Notes under the pieces: model-generated
Database searches by the model: none
The model's input: only the letters and a program-made list of their open reading frames with translations
Told to the model about the DNA's origin: nothing
Shown here: piece after piece, positions 28,076 to 36,907 of the stretch
How the letters are laid out: each line of letters begins with the position of its first letter
How positions within the stretch are numbered: position 1 is the first letter of the stretch
Made by a program: the position numbers and the translations under genes
Source: Methanobacteriota archaeon
GTDB taxonomy: Archaea > Thermoplasmatota > Poseidoniia > Poseidoniales > Poseidoniaceae
Length of the DNA stretch: 63,138 bases
Direction of reading: 5' to 3'
Assembly: GCA_002718195.1 (NCBI GenBank)
Contig: PBDU01000001.1
Span: 1 to 63,138 of the forward strand

Positions 28076-28153
28076 TATTTTGTCGAAAGCAAAACTGTTT
28101 TGTGCTGGTTTAGAGACATTATGTTGATATGTCTTGGCTGATTGGCGATAAAC

Positions 28154-28606
28154 ATGCCTTTTGATACAAATGAGGATATTATCGTAGCCGAAGCACACTG
28201 TGATGGACCATGTGGTGTATATGACCCTGCAAGCGCAAGAGTTGCAGCTGAAGCAGTTCAATCAATGACAAAGAAGATGGTTGCACTTGCAGAAAGCCAC
28301 GGTTCAGATTGTGGCACAGCTTCTTACATCAACACAATGTCAAGATATGCTGCAATCAAAGAAGAAGAAGCACACAAGTGTAAGTCAGAATTACTTGTCC
28401 TATGGACTGATTTCTTCAAGCCACAACACCTTGAAGCGGTACCAGACTTGCACAATATGTTCTGGCAAGCAGCAAAACTATGCTCTGCTTGCAAAGTTGA
28501 GGTAAGCGAAGTTCACGCACAGGAACTCATGGATGCAGTAGAGAATATTCACAATGTTTTCTGGCAGGTTAAGGGCAGAGAAGTCCCTTGGATTCGCGCT
28601 TCTTGA
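28154..28606 (+). CDS. sodN: Nickel superoxide dismutase
   Basis: The nickel hook HCDGPCGVY lies at residues 15-23 when the ATG at 28154 is used. It is the diagnostic H-C-x2-P-C-x2-Y motif in which the mature amino-terminal His, Cys and Cys bind nickel. The remaining four-helix body fits SodN in length (150 residues), ending KGREVPWIRAS. The 14-residue leader before His15 must be removed, and the following gene encodes the matching protease. A TTG four codons upstream is an alternative start. It protects against superoxide without iron or copper, which suits open-ocean life. Confidence 0.95.
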   Translation: MPFDTNEDIIVAEAHCDGPCGVYDPASARVAAEAVQSMTKKMVALAESHGSDCGTASYINTMSRYAAIKEEEAHKCKSELLVLWTDFFKPQHLEAVPDLHNMFWQAAKLCSACKVEVSEVHAQELMDAVENIHNVFWQVKGREVPWIRAS

Positions 28607-28648
28607 AAACAGTTAGAAAAATAACTCAGTTACATCTGCAATAAGTCG

Positions 28649-28948
28649 GTGCCACCCGACAAAGTGAAAATTTCAGGTCACTCAATGTGGCCTAATTTCA
28701 AAGATGGTGAAATCTTTGATTATCTACCAATTGATGATATTGGGATTGAATCCTTGATAGGTTCTGTAGTGGTTGTAAATCATCCATACAAAGAGAATGT
28801 AAAGATGGTCAAGAGAGTGAGATTCATAGAGAATGGGAAATTATTCCTTGAAGGAGACAATCCTGATCCTAATGCAAGCCAAGACAGTCATAACTTCGGC
28901 TTGGTAAAACCTGACTTATTAATCGGAGTAATCAGGCAGCAGCGGTAA
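28649..28948 (+). CDS. sodX: Ni-SOD maturation protease (S26-like)
   Basis: This 99-residue minimal signal-peptidase-like serine protease has the catalytic serine in ISGHSMWPNF and the lysine in VKMVKRVRF, then LEGDNPDPNASQDS matching the family GDNxxxSxDS motif. It lacks a membrane anchor, as in the SodX proteins that cleave the SodN leader. It lies 42 bases after sodN, in the same order as in bacteria. The start is probably the GTG at 28649. Its 3' end overlaps the convergent desaturase gene by 17 bases. Confidence 0.9.
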   Translation: MPPDKVKISGHSMWPNFKDGEIFDYLPIDDIGIESLIGSVVVVNHPYKENVKMVKRVRFIENGKLFLEGDNPDPNASQDSHNFGLVKPDLLIGVIRQQR

Positions 28949-29990
28949 CTGGCAACTTCTTATCGGAGATGTCAATTAATTCTTCTTTCCATGCATTGTG
29001 GACGAACTTAGTCGACAACCAAAGTGCCCTGATGAATCCGATCTCTTCGTAATCCCATCCTTGCTTTTCTGCATATTCCTTTACATGGGGTGCGATTTTG
29101 TGAAGGTTAAAGTGGGATACGCTAGGAAGTAAGTGGTGCTCGATTTGCTTGTCTAAGCCCACAAAGAAGAATCTTGTGATGAAGTTGGTCTTGATGCTTC
29201 TTCCAGTTTCGATTTGAAGCATGAAGTTAGAGTCATAATTTCCGACAACTGGCTTTCCAGTGTGTCCAACAATGAATATAGCCATCAACATCGAACCTAC
29301 AAGAGACCATATAGCGATATAGAAGATTAGCAGATTCAGGAACTTTAATCCGAACATCATTGGAACTGCAAAGTACACAAAGAAATGTGCTGAAATTAGG
29401 ACCATATCTGCAATCCAAGTTTTGTTGAATCTCTGCTTCTTTTTTGCAGTGAACGGGTGTTTCAACATCGTAACAATTCCTGTGATTCTCATGTTGTGTC
29501 CAACAAGCAGGGAGATTGGCCATAGTGCATAGCCTTGGAAATGCCTATTGAAGAAACGTGTGACCTTTCTCTCATTGTACTCAGCACTAGACCAAACAAG
29601 CGGCCACTGGGCAATATCTGGGTCCTCGTTGTGAACATTCGGCTTTGCGTGATGGTCGACGTTGTGCTTTTGCCTCCAGTAAGTCATAGAAAGTCCTGTA
29701 AACAACGGGAATACGATTGCTGCAAGAGTCATATTTCCTGCTCTTGATTTACAAGCAGATGCGTGAATTCCTTCGTGACCGGTCATTGCTAAAGCTGTCG
29801 CAAATAACGCGGTGACAGGCAATAGTAGTGCCGTGTATCCCCATGATGCTATGTTTGCATGGGCATAGAATAAACTCAAAACTATGACAAATAAGCACAC
29901 AACCTTGGTCCAAGACTTTGCTGTTGGTTTCTCAAAGAGTCCCATTGAGTCAAGTTTTTTGCGAAGTTCTGCCATTGGGTGTTCAGCCAT
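28932..29990 (-). CDS. Fatty acid desaturase family membrane di-iron enzyme
   Basis: This membrane protein of about 352 residues has the three histidine boxes HEGIH, HNVDHH and QIEHH, plus several hydrophobic pairs. The final QIEHHLLPSVSHFNL resembles front-end acyl desaturases. GGAG lies nine bases before the ATG at 29990; the ATG at 29999 immediately abuts it. Archaeal membranes are isoprenoid, so the substrate may be an imported or storage acyl chain, an isoprenoid or a carotenoid-like lipid. Acquisition from bacteria is likely. It is convergent with sodX. Confidence 0.9.
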   Translation of the reverse strand: MAEHPMAELRKKLDSMGLFEKPTAKSWTKVVCLFVIVLSLFYAHANIASWGYTALLLPVTALFATALAMTGHEGIHASACKSRAGNMTLAAIVFPLFTGLSMTYWRQKHNVDHHAKPNVHNEDPDIAQWPLVWSSAEYNERKVTRFFNRHFQGYALWPISLLVGHNMRITGIVTMLKHPFTAKKKQRFNKTWIADMVLISAHFFVYFAVPMMFGLKFLNLLIFYIAIWSLVGSMLMAIFIVGHTGKPVVGNYDSNFMLQIETGRSIKTNFITRFFFVGLDKQIEHHLLPSVSHFNLHKIAPHVKEYAEKQGWDYEEIGFIRALWLSTKFVHNAWKEELIDISDKKLPVTAAA

Positions 29991-30216
29991 TTTGCTCATC
30001 TCCTGTATACCAAGTGTTACTCGGTGTATTCTGCCACACCTACTCCCTTTACAATAATAACTATCAGAAATTTGAACAAACTTACGATTTCTTGATGAAA
30101 TCTTGATTCGAAAACGATATGCTGCTTGACAATGTTATCTATTTTTTTAGCATTCTTAACAATAGCTGAGATTGCAAGGGCTGAAAAATGGGAAGCATCA
30201 ACATACTCACAGGGGG

Positions 30217-33200
30217 ATGTTGGTGCGCGGCGTATATTCAATCCTCCACCCTTCCCTCCAGGCAGATTTAGAACGCAAGGGGTGGAATCCCACTGGAGTC
30301 CAGGAAGCAGCACTACCGGACATTCATGAAGGACTTGATAGGCTTGTAATCGCTCCAACTGGTTCAGGCAAAACAATGACTGCGGTTTTACCTCTGCTGA
30401 GCAGATGTTTAAATGAAAATTGGGAGGGTTTGTCAATTCTTTATGTGACGCCTTTGAGGGCTTTGAATAGGGACGTAGATCGAAGACTGCAGGAAATATG
30501 TGAGTCGGTTGGATTGACAATCGGAGTTAGACATGGAGATACAACTCAGTCAGAAAGGACAAAACAAGTTCGTAAACCTCCAAATATGCTCATCACAACT
30601 CCTGAAACTCTTCAGTTATTATTCACTGGGAAGAATGTAAGGAAGATGATATCGACAGTCAAGGCTGTAGTCATCGACGAAGTTCACGACTTAGCAACCA
30701 GTGAACGTGGTTGGCAACTAAATCTAGGTCTGATTAGGTTGGAACATCTAATTGGTGCCCCAATACAAAGGGTGGGTTTGAGTGCTACAGTGGGTAATCC
30801 AGAGCAAGTTTCAGCCTGGATGAGCCAGGAGGCAAAACCAATTATTGCTCACACTGATCGTTACACGGAATTAACAGTTGAGGCAGAAATAGTAAACGAT
30901 GCTGATGAAGTAGGCTCTGTTGATTTATCTGTATCACCCCGGGCACACGCTTGTTTTCGTAGACTATGTAGAATCATAAAAGCGGAAGCACCTTGCTTAT
31001 TATTCGTTAATTCGAGAAATGATGCTGAAACAATCGCTCAAAGATTGGCAGAAATGTCACCTAATCTGAAGATAGGAGTACATCATGGCTCATTGGCTAA
31101 AGAGACACGCACAAAAATGGAGGATGAGCTAAGAGATGGAGCAATTGATGCTTTGGTTTGTACATCGTCACTTGAATTAGGTATTGATGTTGGGTCGATT
31201 AAAAGAGTGCTTCAAGTGAATTCTCCTCGTTCGGTAGATAGGATGCTGCAAAGAGTTGGAAGAGCAGATCATAGAGTCGGAGGAACAGGTCGTGGACATC
31301 TAATGGCTTGGGAGTTGGATGAAATAAGCGAAGCAGCAGTAATAGCGAAATCAGCAATGGAGGGCAGGCTTGAACCGGTAACATGGCGAGATAGACCGAT
31401 ATCAGTTGCTGCAAATCAGTTGGTGCTAATGGCTCATTCTCATGGTGCTGTAAGTATAGATGAGGCTACAAACCTGCTACAACAATCTATTCAATTCAGC
31501 GAATGGAGACGGGAAGATACTGAAAATTTGTTGAAAGTATTGGCTGATGGTTGGATTTTGAGGTATACTCCTGAACCAAAGGAAGTTCCTTGGTACAGGT
31601 GGCCAAAAAATGTCTATGGTGCCGCACTATGGCATGAATCTCAACTGCAAAAAAAGGGAAAATCAAGTCTCGAGGGGGCACAAACATTCCAAGGATTCGT
31701 ACTTCCAGAAATTGATGGACGCCCTGATTTTAGAACTCCGGACGAAGAAATCCCAAAAGCGCTTCATGAAGTAAAAATTCCAGTTCCGAAGCATTTTGAA
31801 AATGGTTGGTTTTCTCCAGCCTCGAGAACCAGGCAATGGGTTAGCAATAATCTGTCAATGATTCCAGACAAGCAATCATATCGAGTTAGAGATGCTGTTT
31901 CAAGGCGTACAATTGGAAATGTTGACGAAGCCTTTGTTCTCACCCTAAATGATAGTGGAGAAGAGGATGATGGAACCGTTGCTAGGTTTGTTATGGCTGG
32001 AAGGACATGGGCAATCGTGGATGCAGATCCCGAACAAAGTGAACTACTCGTTGCACCTGTCAACGATAAAGCAAGTGCTCCAAAATGGCTCGGAGAACTA
32101 CCACCAGTGCCGGTAGAAGTCGGGCAAGGAATCGGTGTTTTACGAAGAGCCATAGCCCACGAATTTGGTTTGATTGAATCAAATATTGAGGCACCAAGCG
32201 ACTTAGCTGATGATGAATTTGAGATTCTAAAATCAGTGGCTGCAACAGATTTACCGGCACTCAAGTCCTATCCTCTGGATGATGAGGCAATGGGAATCTT
32301 GGTTGAATCAGTCACCTCTCACATCGACTCTACTGGGATGTTGCCCTGTGATAATGTAATCACTATAGAACGAAGGGATGATGCACTTGTGTTGAATTCA
32401 TGCTTTGGTACGCAAATTAACGAAGCATTAGGGCATTTCTTGCTGGCAATGGCTTCCACAAAGACAGGTAAATGGGGAAGATTGACTATTGATTCTACTA
32501 GGATTGCGATTCAATCTTCTGATTTAGATGCAAATGATGTAATCAACTGGTTGGAGGAAACTCCAGCTGATGCAATCGAGGGTGTACTCTCTGTTACTCT
32601 GCCAAATTCAAACCAAGTTCGTTGGAGATTTGCACAAGTCGCTAAGGTCCTTGGTATTCTAAGAAACGGAATTGATCCAAGAAGGATCAACCTCAAGGCT
32701 TTATTGAGAAAGTACAGAGGAACTATTGTGATGGAAGAAGTACTTGGAAAACTATTCCATGAAAGAATGGATGTAAATGGCGCCAGGGATGTAATCAATG
32801 CAATTCAAAATAACAAAATAAGTTTGGAAATAACCGCTCAAGGAAGGCTGGGATTATCCAATAAAGCCAGAGATGACATGCTCTTACCCCAATGGGATAA
32901 TGCCGCAGTAAGAGAAAGGTTACGATTGAGATTGATGAATGAGAGAGCAACACTTTGCTGCTTGAAATGTCACAAAACCCGAAGTTTCAGAGTTACTAGA
33001 TATCACGAGATGTCCAACGTTGGCAGGTGTCTTTCATGCAAGGGCAGAATGCTAGCTTGTTCTAGAGAAGGCATGGCGAAAATGCTCGAGGGTTGGGTGA
33101 AAAGTGAGGATAAAAAGGACCAAGATAGGATGGAGAAAAACGCTCAATTGGTGTTGAACAGAGGTCATGAAGCAGTTATTGCACTTATGGGCAGAGGGGT

Positions 33201-33321
33201 TGGAGAAGCTACAGCCCAAAGGGTACTAAGAAAGACCCCGCGTGGAAACACCGATGCTTTGCTCGAAGCAATTCACCTTGCAGAGATTGAGTATGCAAGG
33301 ACAAGAAGATTCTGGAATTAA
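30217..33321 (+). CDS. Lhr-like superfamily 2 DNA helicase
   Basis: This ATP-dependent helicase has about 1,034 residues. The order is a Q-motif region, Walker A APTGSGKT (46-53), TPLRALN, the DEVH box VIDEVHDL (151-158), LSATVGNP, and the second RecA domain with SLELGIDVG and LQRVGRADHR. Then come a winged-helix and Lhr-core region, a zinc-finger-like pair of CxxC motifs (about 913-941), and a C-terminal helix-hairpin-like MGRGVGEATAQRVLRK. It is a repair or recombination helicase. AGGGGG touches the ATG at 30217, so the GTG at 30223 (spacing six) may be the true start. The gap 30000-30216 shows no gene. Confidence 0.9.
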   Translation: MLVRGVYSILHPSLQADLERKGWNPTGVQEAALPDIHEGLDRLVIAPTGSGKTMTAVLPLLSRCLNENWEGLSILYVTPLRALNRDVDRRLQEICESVGLTIGVRHGDTTQSERTKQVRKPPNMLITTPETLQLLFTGKNVRKMISTVKAVVIDEVHDLATSERGWQLNLGLIRLEHLIGAPIQRVGLSATVGNPEQVSAWMSQEAKPIIAHTDRYTELTVEAEIVNDADEVGSVDLSVSPRAHACFRRLCRIIKAEAPCLLFVNSRNDAETIAQRLAEMSPNLKIGVHHGSLAKETRTKMEDELRDGAIDALVCTSSLELGIDVGSIKRVLQVNSPRSVDRMLQRVGRADHRVGGTGRGHLMAWELDEISEAAVIAKSAMEGRLEPVTWRDRPISVAANQLVLMAHSHGAVSIDEATNLLQQSIQFSEWRREDTENLLKVLADGWILRYTPEPKEVPWYRWPKNVYGAALWHESQLQKKGKSSLEGAQTFQGFVLPEIDGRPDFRTPDEEIPKALHEVKIPVPKHFENGWFSPASRTRQWVSNNLSMIPDKQSYRVRDAVSRRTIGNVDEAFVLTLNDSGEEDDGTVARFVMAGRTWAIVDADPEQSELLVAPVNDKASAPKWLGELPPVPVEVGQGIGVLRRAIAHEFGLIESNIEAPSDLADDEFEILKSVAATDLPALKSYPLDDEAMGILVESVTSHIDSTGMLPCDNVITIERRDDALVLNSCFGTQINEALGHFLLAMASTKTGKWGRLTIDSTRIAIQSSDLDANDVINWLEETPADAIEGVLSVTLPNSNQVRWRFAQVAKVLGILRNGIDPRRINLKALLRKYRGTIVMEEVLGKLFHERMDVNGARDVINAIQNNKISLEITAQGRLGLSNKARDDMLLPQWDNAAVRERLRLRLMNERATLCCLKCHKTRSFRVTRYHEMSNVGRCLSCKGRMLACSREGMAKMLEGWVKSEDKKDQDRMEKNAQLVLNRGHEAVIALMGRGVGEATAQRVLRKTPRGNTDALLEAIHLAEIEYARTRRFWN

Positions 33322-34611
33322 TCAGAATTTACAGGGCTCGAGAATTTTTTGTCCTGCCATGAATGGTTGCAAGACTTCAGGAATTGCTACTCTACCATCT
33401 TCGAGTTGATATTGCTCCATTATTGCTACCAATGCCCTACTTGTAGCAACTGCCGTTGAGTTAAGTGTATGTGCAATCGGCTGCTTGGCGTGGCCTGGCT
33501 CTCCATACCTAATTTGAAGCCTATTTGCCTGATAATCAGTGCAGTTTGAGCAAGAAACGATCTCTTTGTACTGCTTAGCACCTGGAAGCCATGCTTCAAG
33601 ATCGTACTTCTTACTTGCAACTGTCCCCATATCTCCTGTGCAAATGTTGACCACTTCGTAGTGAATTCCCATTGAATCCCATAAGTCCACACAGTTTTGA
33701 AGTAATTCTTCGTGGTAATCCCAAGAGGTCTCCGTATCAGATATGATGATTTGCTCTATCTTAGTGAATTGATGAACTCTCCAGATGCCCAAATCAGATT
33801 TTCCGTGACTACCTACTTCTCTTCGGAAACACGGTGATACTCCTACGAGTTTAATTGGCATGTGTTCTGCAGGGATTGTTTCTTTCATGTACATCGAAGT
33901 TAGTGGGTGCTCACTGGTAGCAATCATGTAGTATGGGTCGGGTGTAATTCCATACATCACCGTCTCGAAGTCGCTTAAGTCGGTAACTCCCTCGTATGCT
34001 TCCCTATTCATCATTACAGGTGGTTGCACGAAAACATAGCCTCTGTTGCGCAAGAAGTCAACCGAATAGGTTTGGAGGGCTAATTCAAGCCTCGCAAGGT
34101 CTCCTTTAAGGAAGAAGAATCTCGAGCCAGCGATTTTTGCCGCTCTTTCAAGGTCAACCCAATTATTCATTTCGATAATGTCATTGTGTGCTCTTGGTTC
34201 AAAATCGAACTTCTGTTTTTCTCCACTGACCATATGAACTGTATTACCTGATTCATCCTCGCCTATTGGTACATCATCATGTAGAATATTTGGTATTGAC
34301 ATCCTAATGCTATCTCTTTCTTCTAATGCTGCATTTACTGCCTTATCTGATTCATCGATCTTAGACCCAAGGTCTGCAACTTCTGCTTTTATTCTCTCGG
34401 CTTCTTCTTTGTTGCCGGCTTTCATTGCGGCACCGATGCCTCTTGCTGCCAGGTTCTTCTGTTTGCGTAACTGGCTATTCTCATGTTGCTTTTCATAGAC
34501 CATCTTGTCTAGTTCAATCACCCTGTCAATTCTATCATGAGCTAGGCCTCTTTTATCGAAGTCTGCTCTGATTAAATCTGGATTTTCTCTAAATAATGTA
34601 ATATCCAACAT
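33322..34611 (-). CDS. serS: Seryl-tRNA synthetase, bacterial type
   Basis: This class II synthetase of 429 residues has the N-terminal long coiled-coil arm (about 25-110, charged heptads) that grips the tRNA-Ser variable arm. The catalytic core includes ATSEHPLTSMY, FRREVGSHGKSDLGIWRVHQFTKIEQ (motif 2) and LNSTAVATSRALVAIMEQYQ (motif 3). It is the common form, not the rare methanogen type. The stop abuts the convergent helicase stop with no intervening base. Confidence 0.96.
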   Translation of the reverse strand: MLDITLFRENPDLIRADFDKRGLAHDRIDRVIELDKMVYEKQHENSQLRKQKNLAARGIGAAMKAGNKEEAERIKAEVADLGSKIDESDKAVNAALEERDSIRMSIPNILHDDVPIGEDESGNTVHMVSGEKQKFDFEPRAHNDIIEMNNWVDLERAAKIAGSRFFFLKGDLARLELALQTYSVDFLRNRGYVFVQPPVMMNREAYEGVTDLSDFETVMYGITPDPYYMIATSEHPLTSMYMKETIPAEHMPIKLVGVSPCFRREVGSHGKSDLGIWRVHQFTKIEQIIISDTETSWDYHEELLQNCVDLWDSMGIHYEVVNICTGDMGTVASKKYDLEAWLPGAKQYKEIVSCSNCTDYQANRLQIRYGEPGHAKQPIAHTLNSTAVATSRALVAIMEQYQLEDGRVAIPEVLQPFMAGQKILEPCKF

Positions 34612-34623
34612 AAAAATACCTTC

Positions 34624-36822
34624 CTAGAGTGTTATATTAAACGAGAACAATGCTCCACCTACCGTGACTAAAGCCGAGATTATGTAACCAAGAATAGCTC
34701 CACCATTCAGTAGTGGTAGACCGGCTTGAGGTCTTCCACTGGCTACAAAACCCATCAAAGCCACGTATCCAACAAGTCCTCCGATTAGGGTTCCAGTTGC
34801 AACGATTACTCCATCTGCCCCGTCTATGTTTTGCATAGCAGATACGACAAGCATTCCCGGGAATATGATGTCTCCGAGTCCCATGAACATTGCATCCTTT
34901 GGTTTCTTCTTCGGCTTTCTTTGCCCAGCAGGTACTGCCTTCGGCTCTCCTGCGATGGTGTCTCCATCCTTCATTGATGCAGTTTCTTCAATGAATGAAT
35001 ATCCTTTTTCCTGAGGGGCAACAAGTAGAATTGGTAGTCTTTGTTTTAGCATGGTGTCTGCAAGGTCCAGCATGTGCTTTGACTTGTAAACAGCCCAAGC
35101 GTCATATACGGCTGCAAGGATTAGGAAAATGATAATCAAAGTTGGAACGAATGTAATTCCTAACATCGCTATGACGCCAGCACCAACCAGAACAGCAGAT
35201 GTATTCACAATGTACCATTCGCTGTGAACAAAAAGAAGAACCATCATCAGAGCAGCTGCAAATAATCCGATAAGGGTAGCAGTATTATCGAAGTATAATC
35301 CACTGATCATGAACATGTAGCCATTGAAATCACCACTATTGATGGTCATGCTGCCATCGCTTGAACTCACAAATGAGAGCATTGTTACATTCTCGTCGGT
35401 GAATGCGTTTGTAATGGTTCCAGGTTCAACATCGGTGTAGAAATATTCCACTAATGATGTACCCAGAAGGAAATGCATGGTGGAATTTGTTGTGATAATC
35501 AATTCGCTGAACCCGTTTTCAGTGACGTCTGTGAATCTTATTGATTCTATTTTATCAAAACCTGAAAGGGATAATCTATCCTCTTCCCAGAAGGCTGGGC
35601 TTTCGCTTGAATTCCAATTGTAGCCAAGAACTTCTCCATCTTGGTTCCCGATCAGCATTAGCCTTTCTGGGCTGGTGTAATTTGCATAATCAACTGGAGC
35701 CCAAGGAGAAATACCAATTTGGGCAGATGTAATCATTGAGGAGTTCATGTGTAATTCGAAAAGAAGAGTTGCAGGGTCACTTGGATCACCGATAATGGTG
35801 AATCCATCTGAGGTCTCTTCGAGTTCTATCACAACTGACATGCTAGGTGTTGTAATCCAGAGTTTTTCAGAATCTAACAGCTCTCCCCTTACCAGTCCTT
35901 CTGAAATTTCTAAGTTGCTTGGTAGAACCCAGGATGCTTGATAGCCCCATTCCCCTGTGTCCTCGAACTTAACATACCTGTGTAGGAAATTGTTGATGTC
36001 AATTACGTACAACGAATCGGAGATGGTAATTGCTGCTTGGCATCCTGTCCCCAATCTTGCTAGCGGCATTGCTCCTTGTTCAGTTTCAGTAAAGCATTTG
36101 AATTCCTCAACAACGTTTCCTTGGTTATCGATTGTGTGGACCCATGCTCCATTTGTAACGGTGAAATAACCGGGGCTATCTCCGTTCATTTGGCCTTGCA
36201 CTGTCCTTACCTCTGAATCTATATCGGCAGGAGAGTGTGGTACACTAACACTCCAGGAGGGCTCACCGGCAATGGAATCGTCACCTTCCCAGAAACGATG
36301 GGTATCGGTGGTATTGTTCTGTCCATCTGATTCGATTGTGGTTAAGAAACCATTTTGCGACCATGTGGCTGTAAAGTAGCCGGCATCATAGGTATCTGTT
36401 GAGTCAATATTGAAGTCCTCAGTCATATCTTCGACTAGAATAACGTGAGCAAGAGGAACTGTCGAGTACAGCAATGCGATAGCCATAATTCCCATAATTC
36501 CGGCTTTAATTATCCAGTCTTTCTTCCATTTTGCAAGGGCTAGAATGATAGCAGTGAATATGAATATCATGCTTAATTGAAGAATAACATACCTTGCCTG
36601 CGTGGTACCAGACTCTCCAAAGGCTTGGAGGTTATTTGAATCATAAAACGGTCTTATTACTAAGCCCAGTAGTATAGTGATGATGAACATCCCCATCATA
36701 CCTGCCATGGACAATATTTGACCGTTCCTTGCTGACTTTTCTTCCTGTGTCAACTCTTGATTAGCTACAGCCAAATTATCGGTTGCTTGCTCTGGAGATT
36801 GGCTTTCATCTTCTCCGCTCAT
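34624..36822 (-). CDS. Presenilin-family intramembrane aspartyl protease with large inserted domain
   Basis: This 732-residue protein has nine predicted membrane segments (about 36-57, 78-98, 104-123, 513-531, 536-554, 560-580, 647-666, 672-693 and 705-727). The catalytic aspartates are Asp574 in AVYDAWAVYKSKHM and Asp651 in the GxGD motif MGLGDIIFPG. GLPLLNGG (701-708) is the PAL-loop equivalent. This matches archaeal presenilin homologues. The loop between segments 3 and 4 is replaced by a soluble domain of about 380 residues (130-510) with strand-rich, propeller-like repeats (NQDGEVLGYNW, FSELIITTNSTMHF). A basic loop lies between segments 6 and 7. It is 12 bases upstream of serS. Confidence 0.87.
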   Translation of the reverse strand: MSGEDESQSPEQATDNLAVANQELTQEEKSARNGQILSMAGMMGMFIITILLGLVIRPFYDSNNLQAFGESGTTQARYVILQLSMIFIFTAIILALAKWKKDWIIKAGIMGIMAIALLYSTVPLAHVILVEDMTEDFNIDSTDTYDAGYFTATWSQNGFLTTIESDGQNNTTDTHRFWEGDDSIAGEPSWSVSVPHSPADIDSEVRTVQGQMNGDSPGYFTVTNGAWVHTIDNQGNVVEEFKCFTETEQGAMPLARLGTGCQAAITISDSLYVIDINNFLHRYVKFEDTGEWGYQASWVLPSNLEISEGLVRGELLDSEKLWITTPSMSVVIELEETSDGFTIIGDPSDPATLLFELHMNSSMITSAQIGISPWAPVDYANYTSPERLMLIGNQDGEVLGYNWNSSESPAFWEEDRLSLSGFDKIESIRFTDVTENGFSELIITTNSTMHFLLGTSLVEYFYTDVEPGTITNAFTDENVTMLSFVSSSDGSMTINSGDFNGYMFMISGLYFDNTATLIGLFAAALMMVLLFVHSEWYIVNTSAVLVGAGVIAMLGITFVPTLIIIFLILAAVYDAWAVYKSKHMLDLADTMLKQRLPILLVAPQEKGYSFIEETASMKDGDTIAGEPKAVPAGQRKPKKKPKDAMFMGLGDIIFPGMLVVSAMQNIDGADGVIVATGTLIGGLVGYVALMGFVASGRPQAGLPLLNGGAILGYIISALVTVGGALFSFNITL

Positions 36823-36907
36823 ATGTTCGCGACTGAAGAATTACATTTGATAACTGTCATTGCTCATTCCCATAAAATCAACATAATGCTTGTGTTGTCC
36901 AGTCGTC

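Noticed and set aside
30017..30520. 167-residue frame across the helicase start
   Set aside because: It overlaps the helicase P-loop region on the opposite strand, and the proteins cannot both be real.
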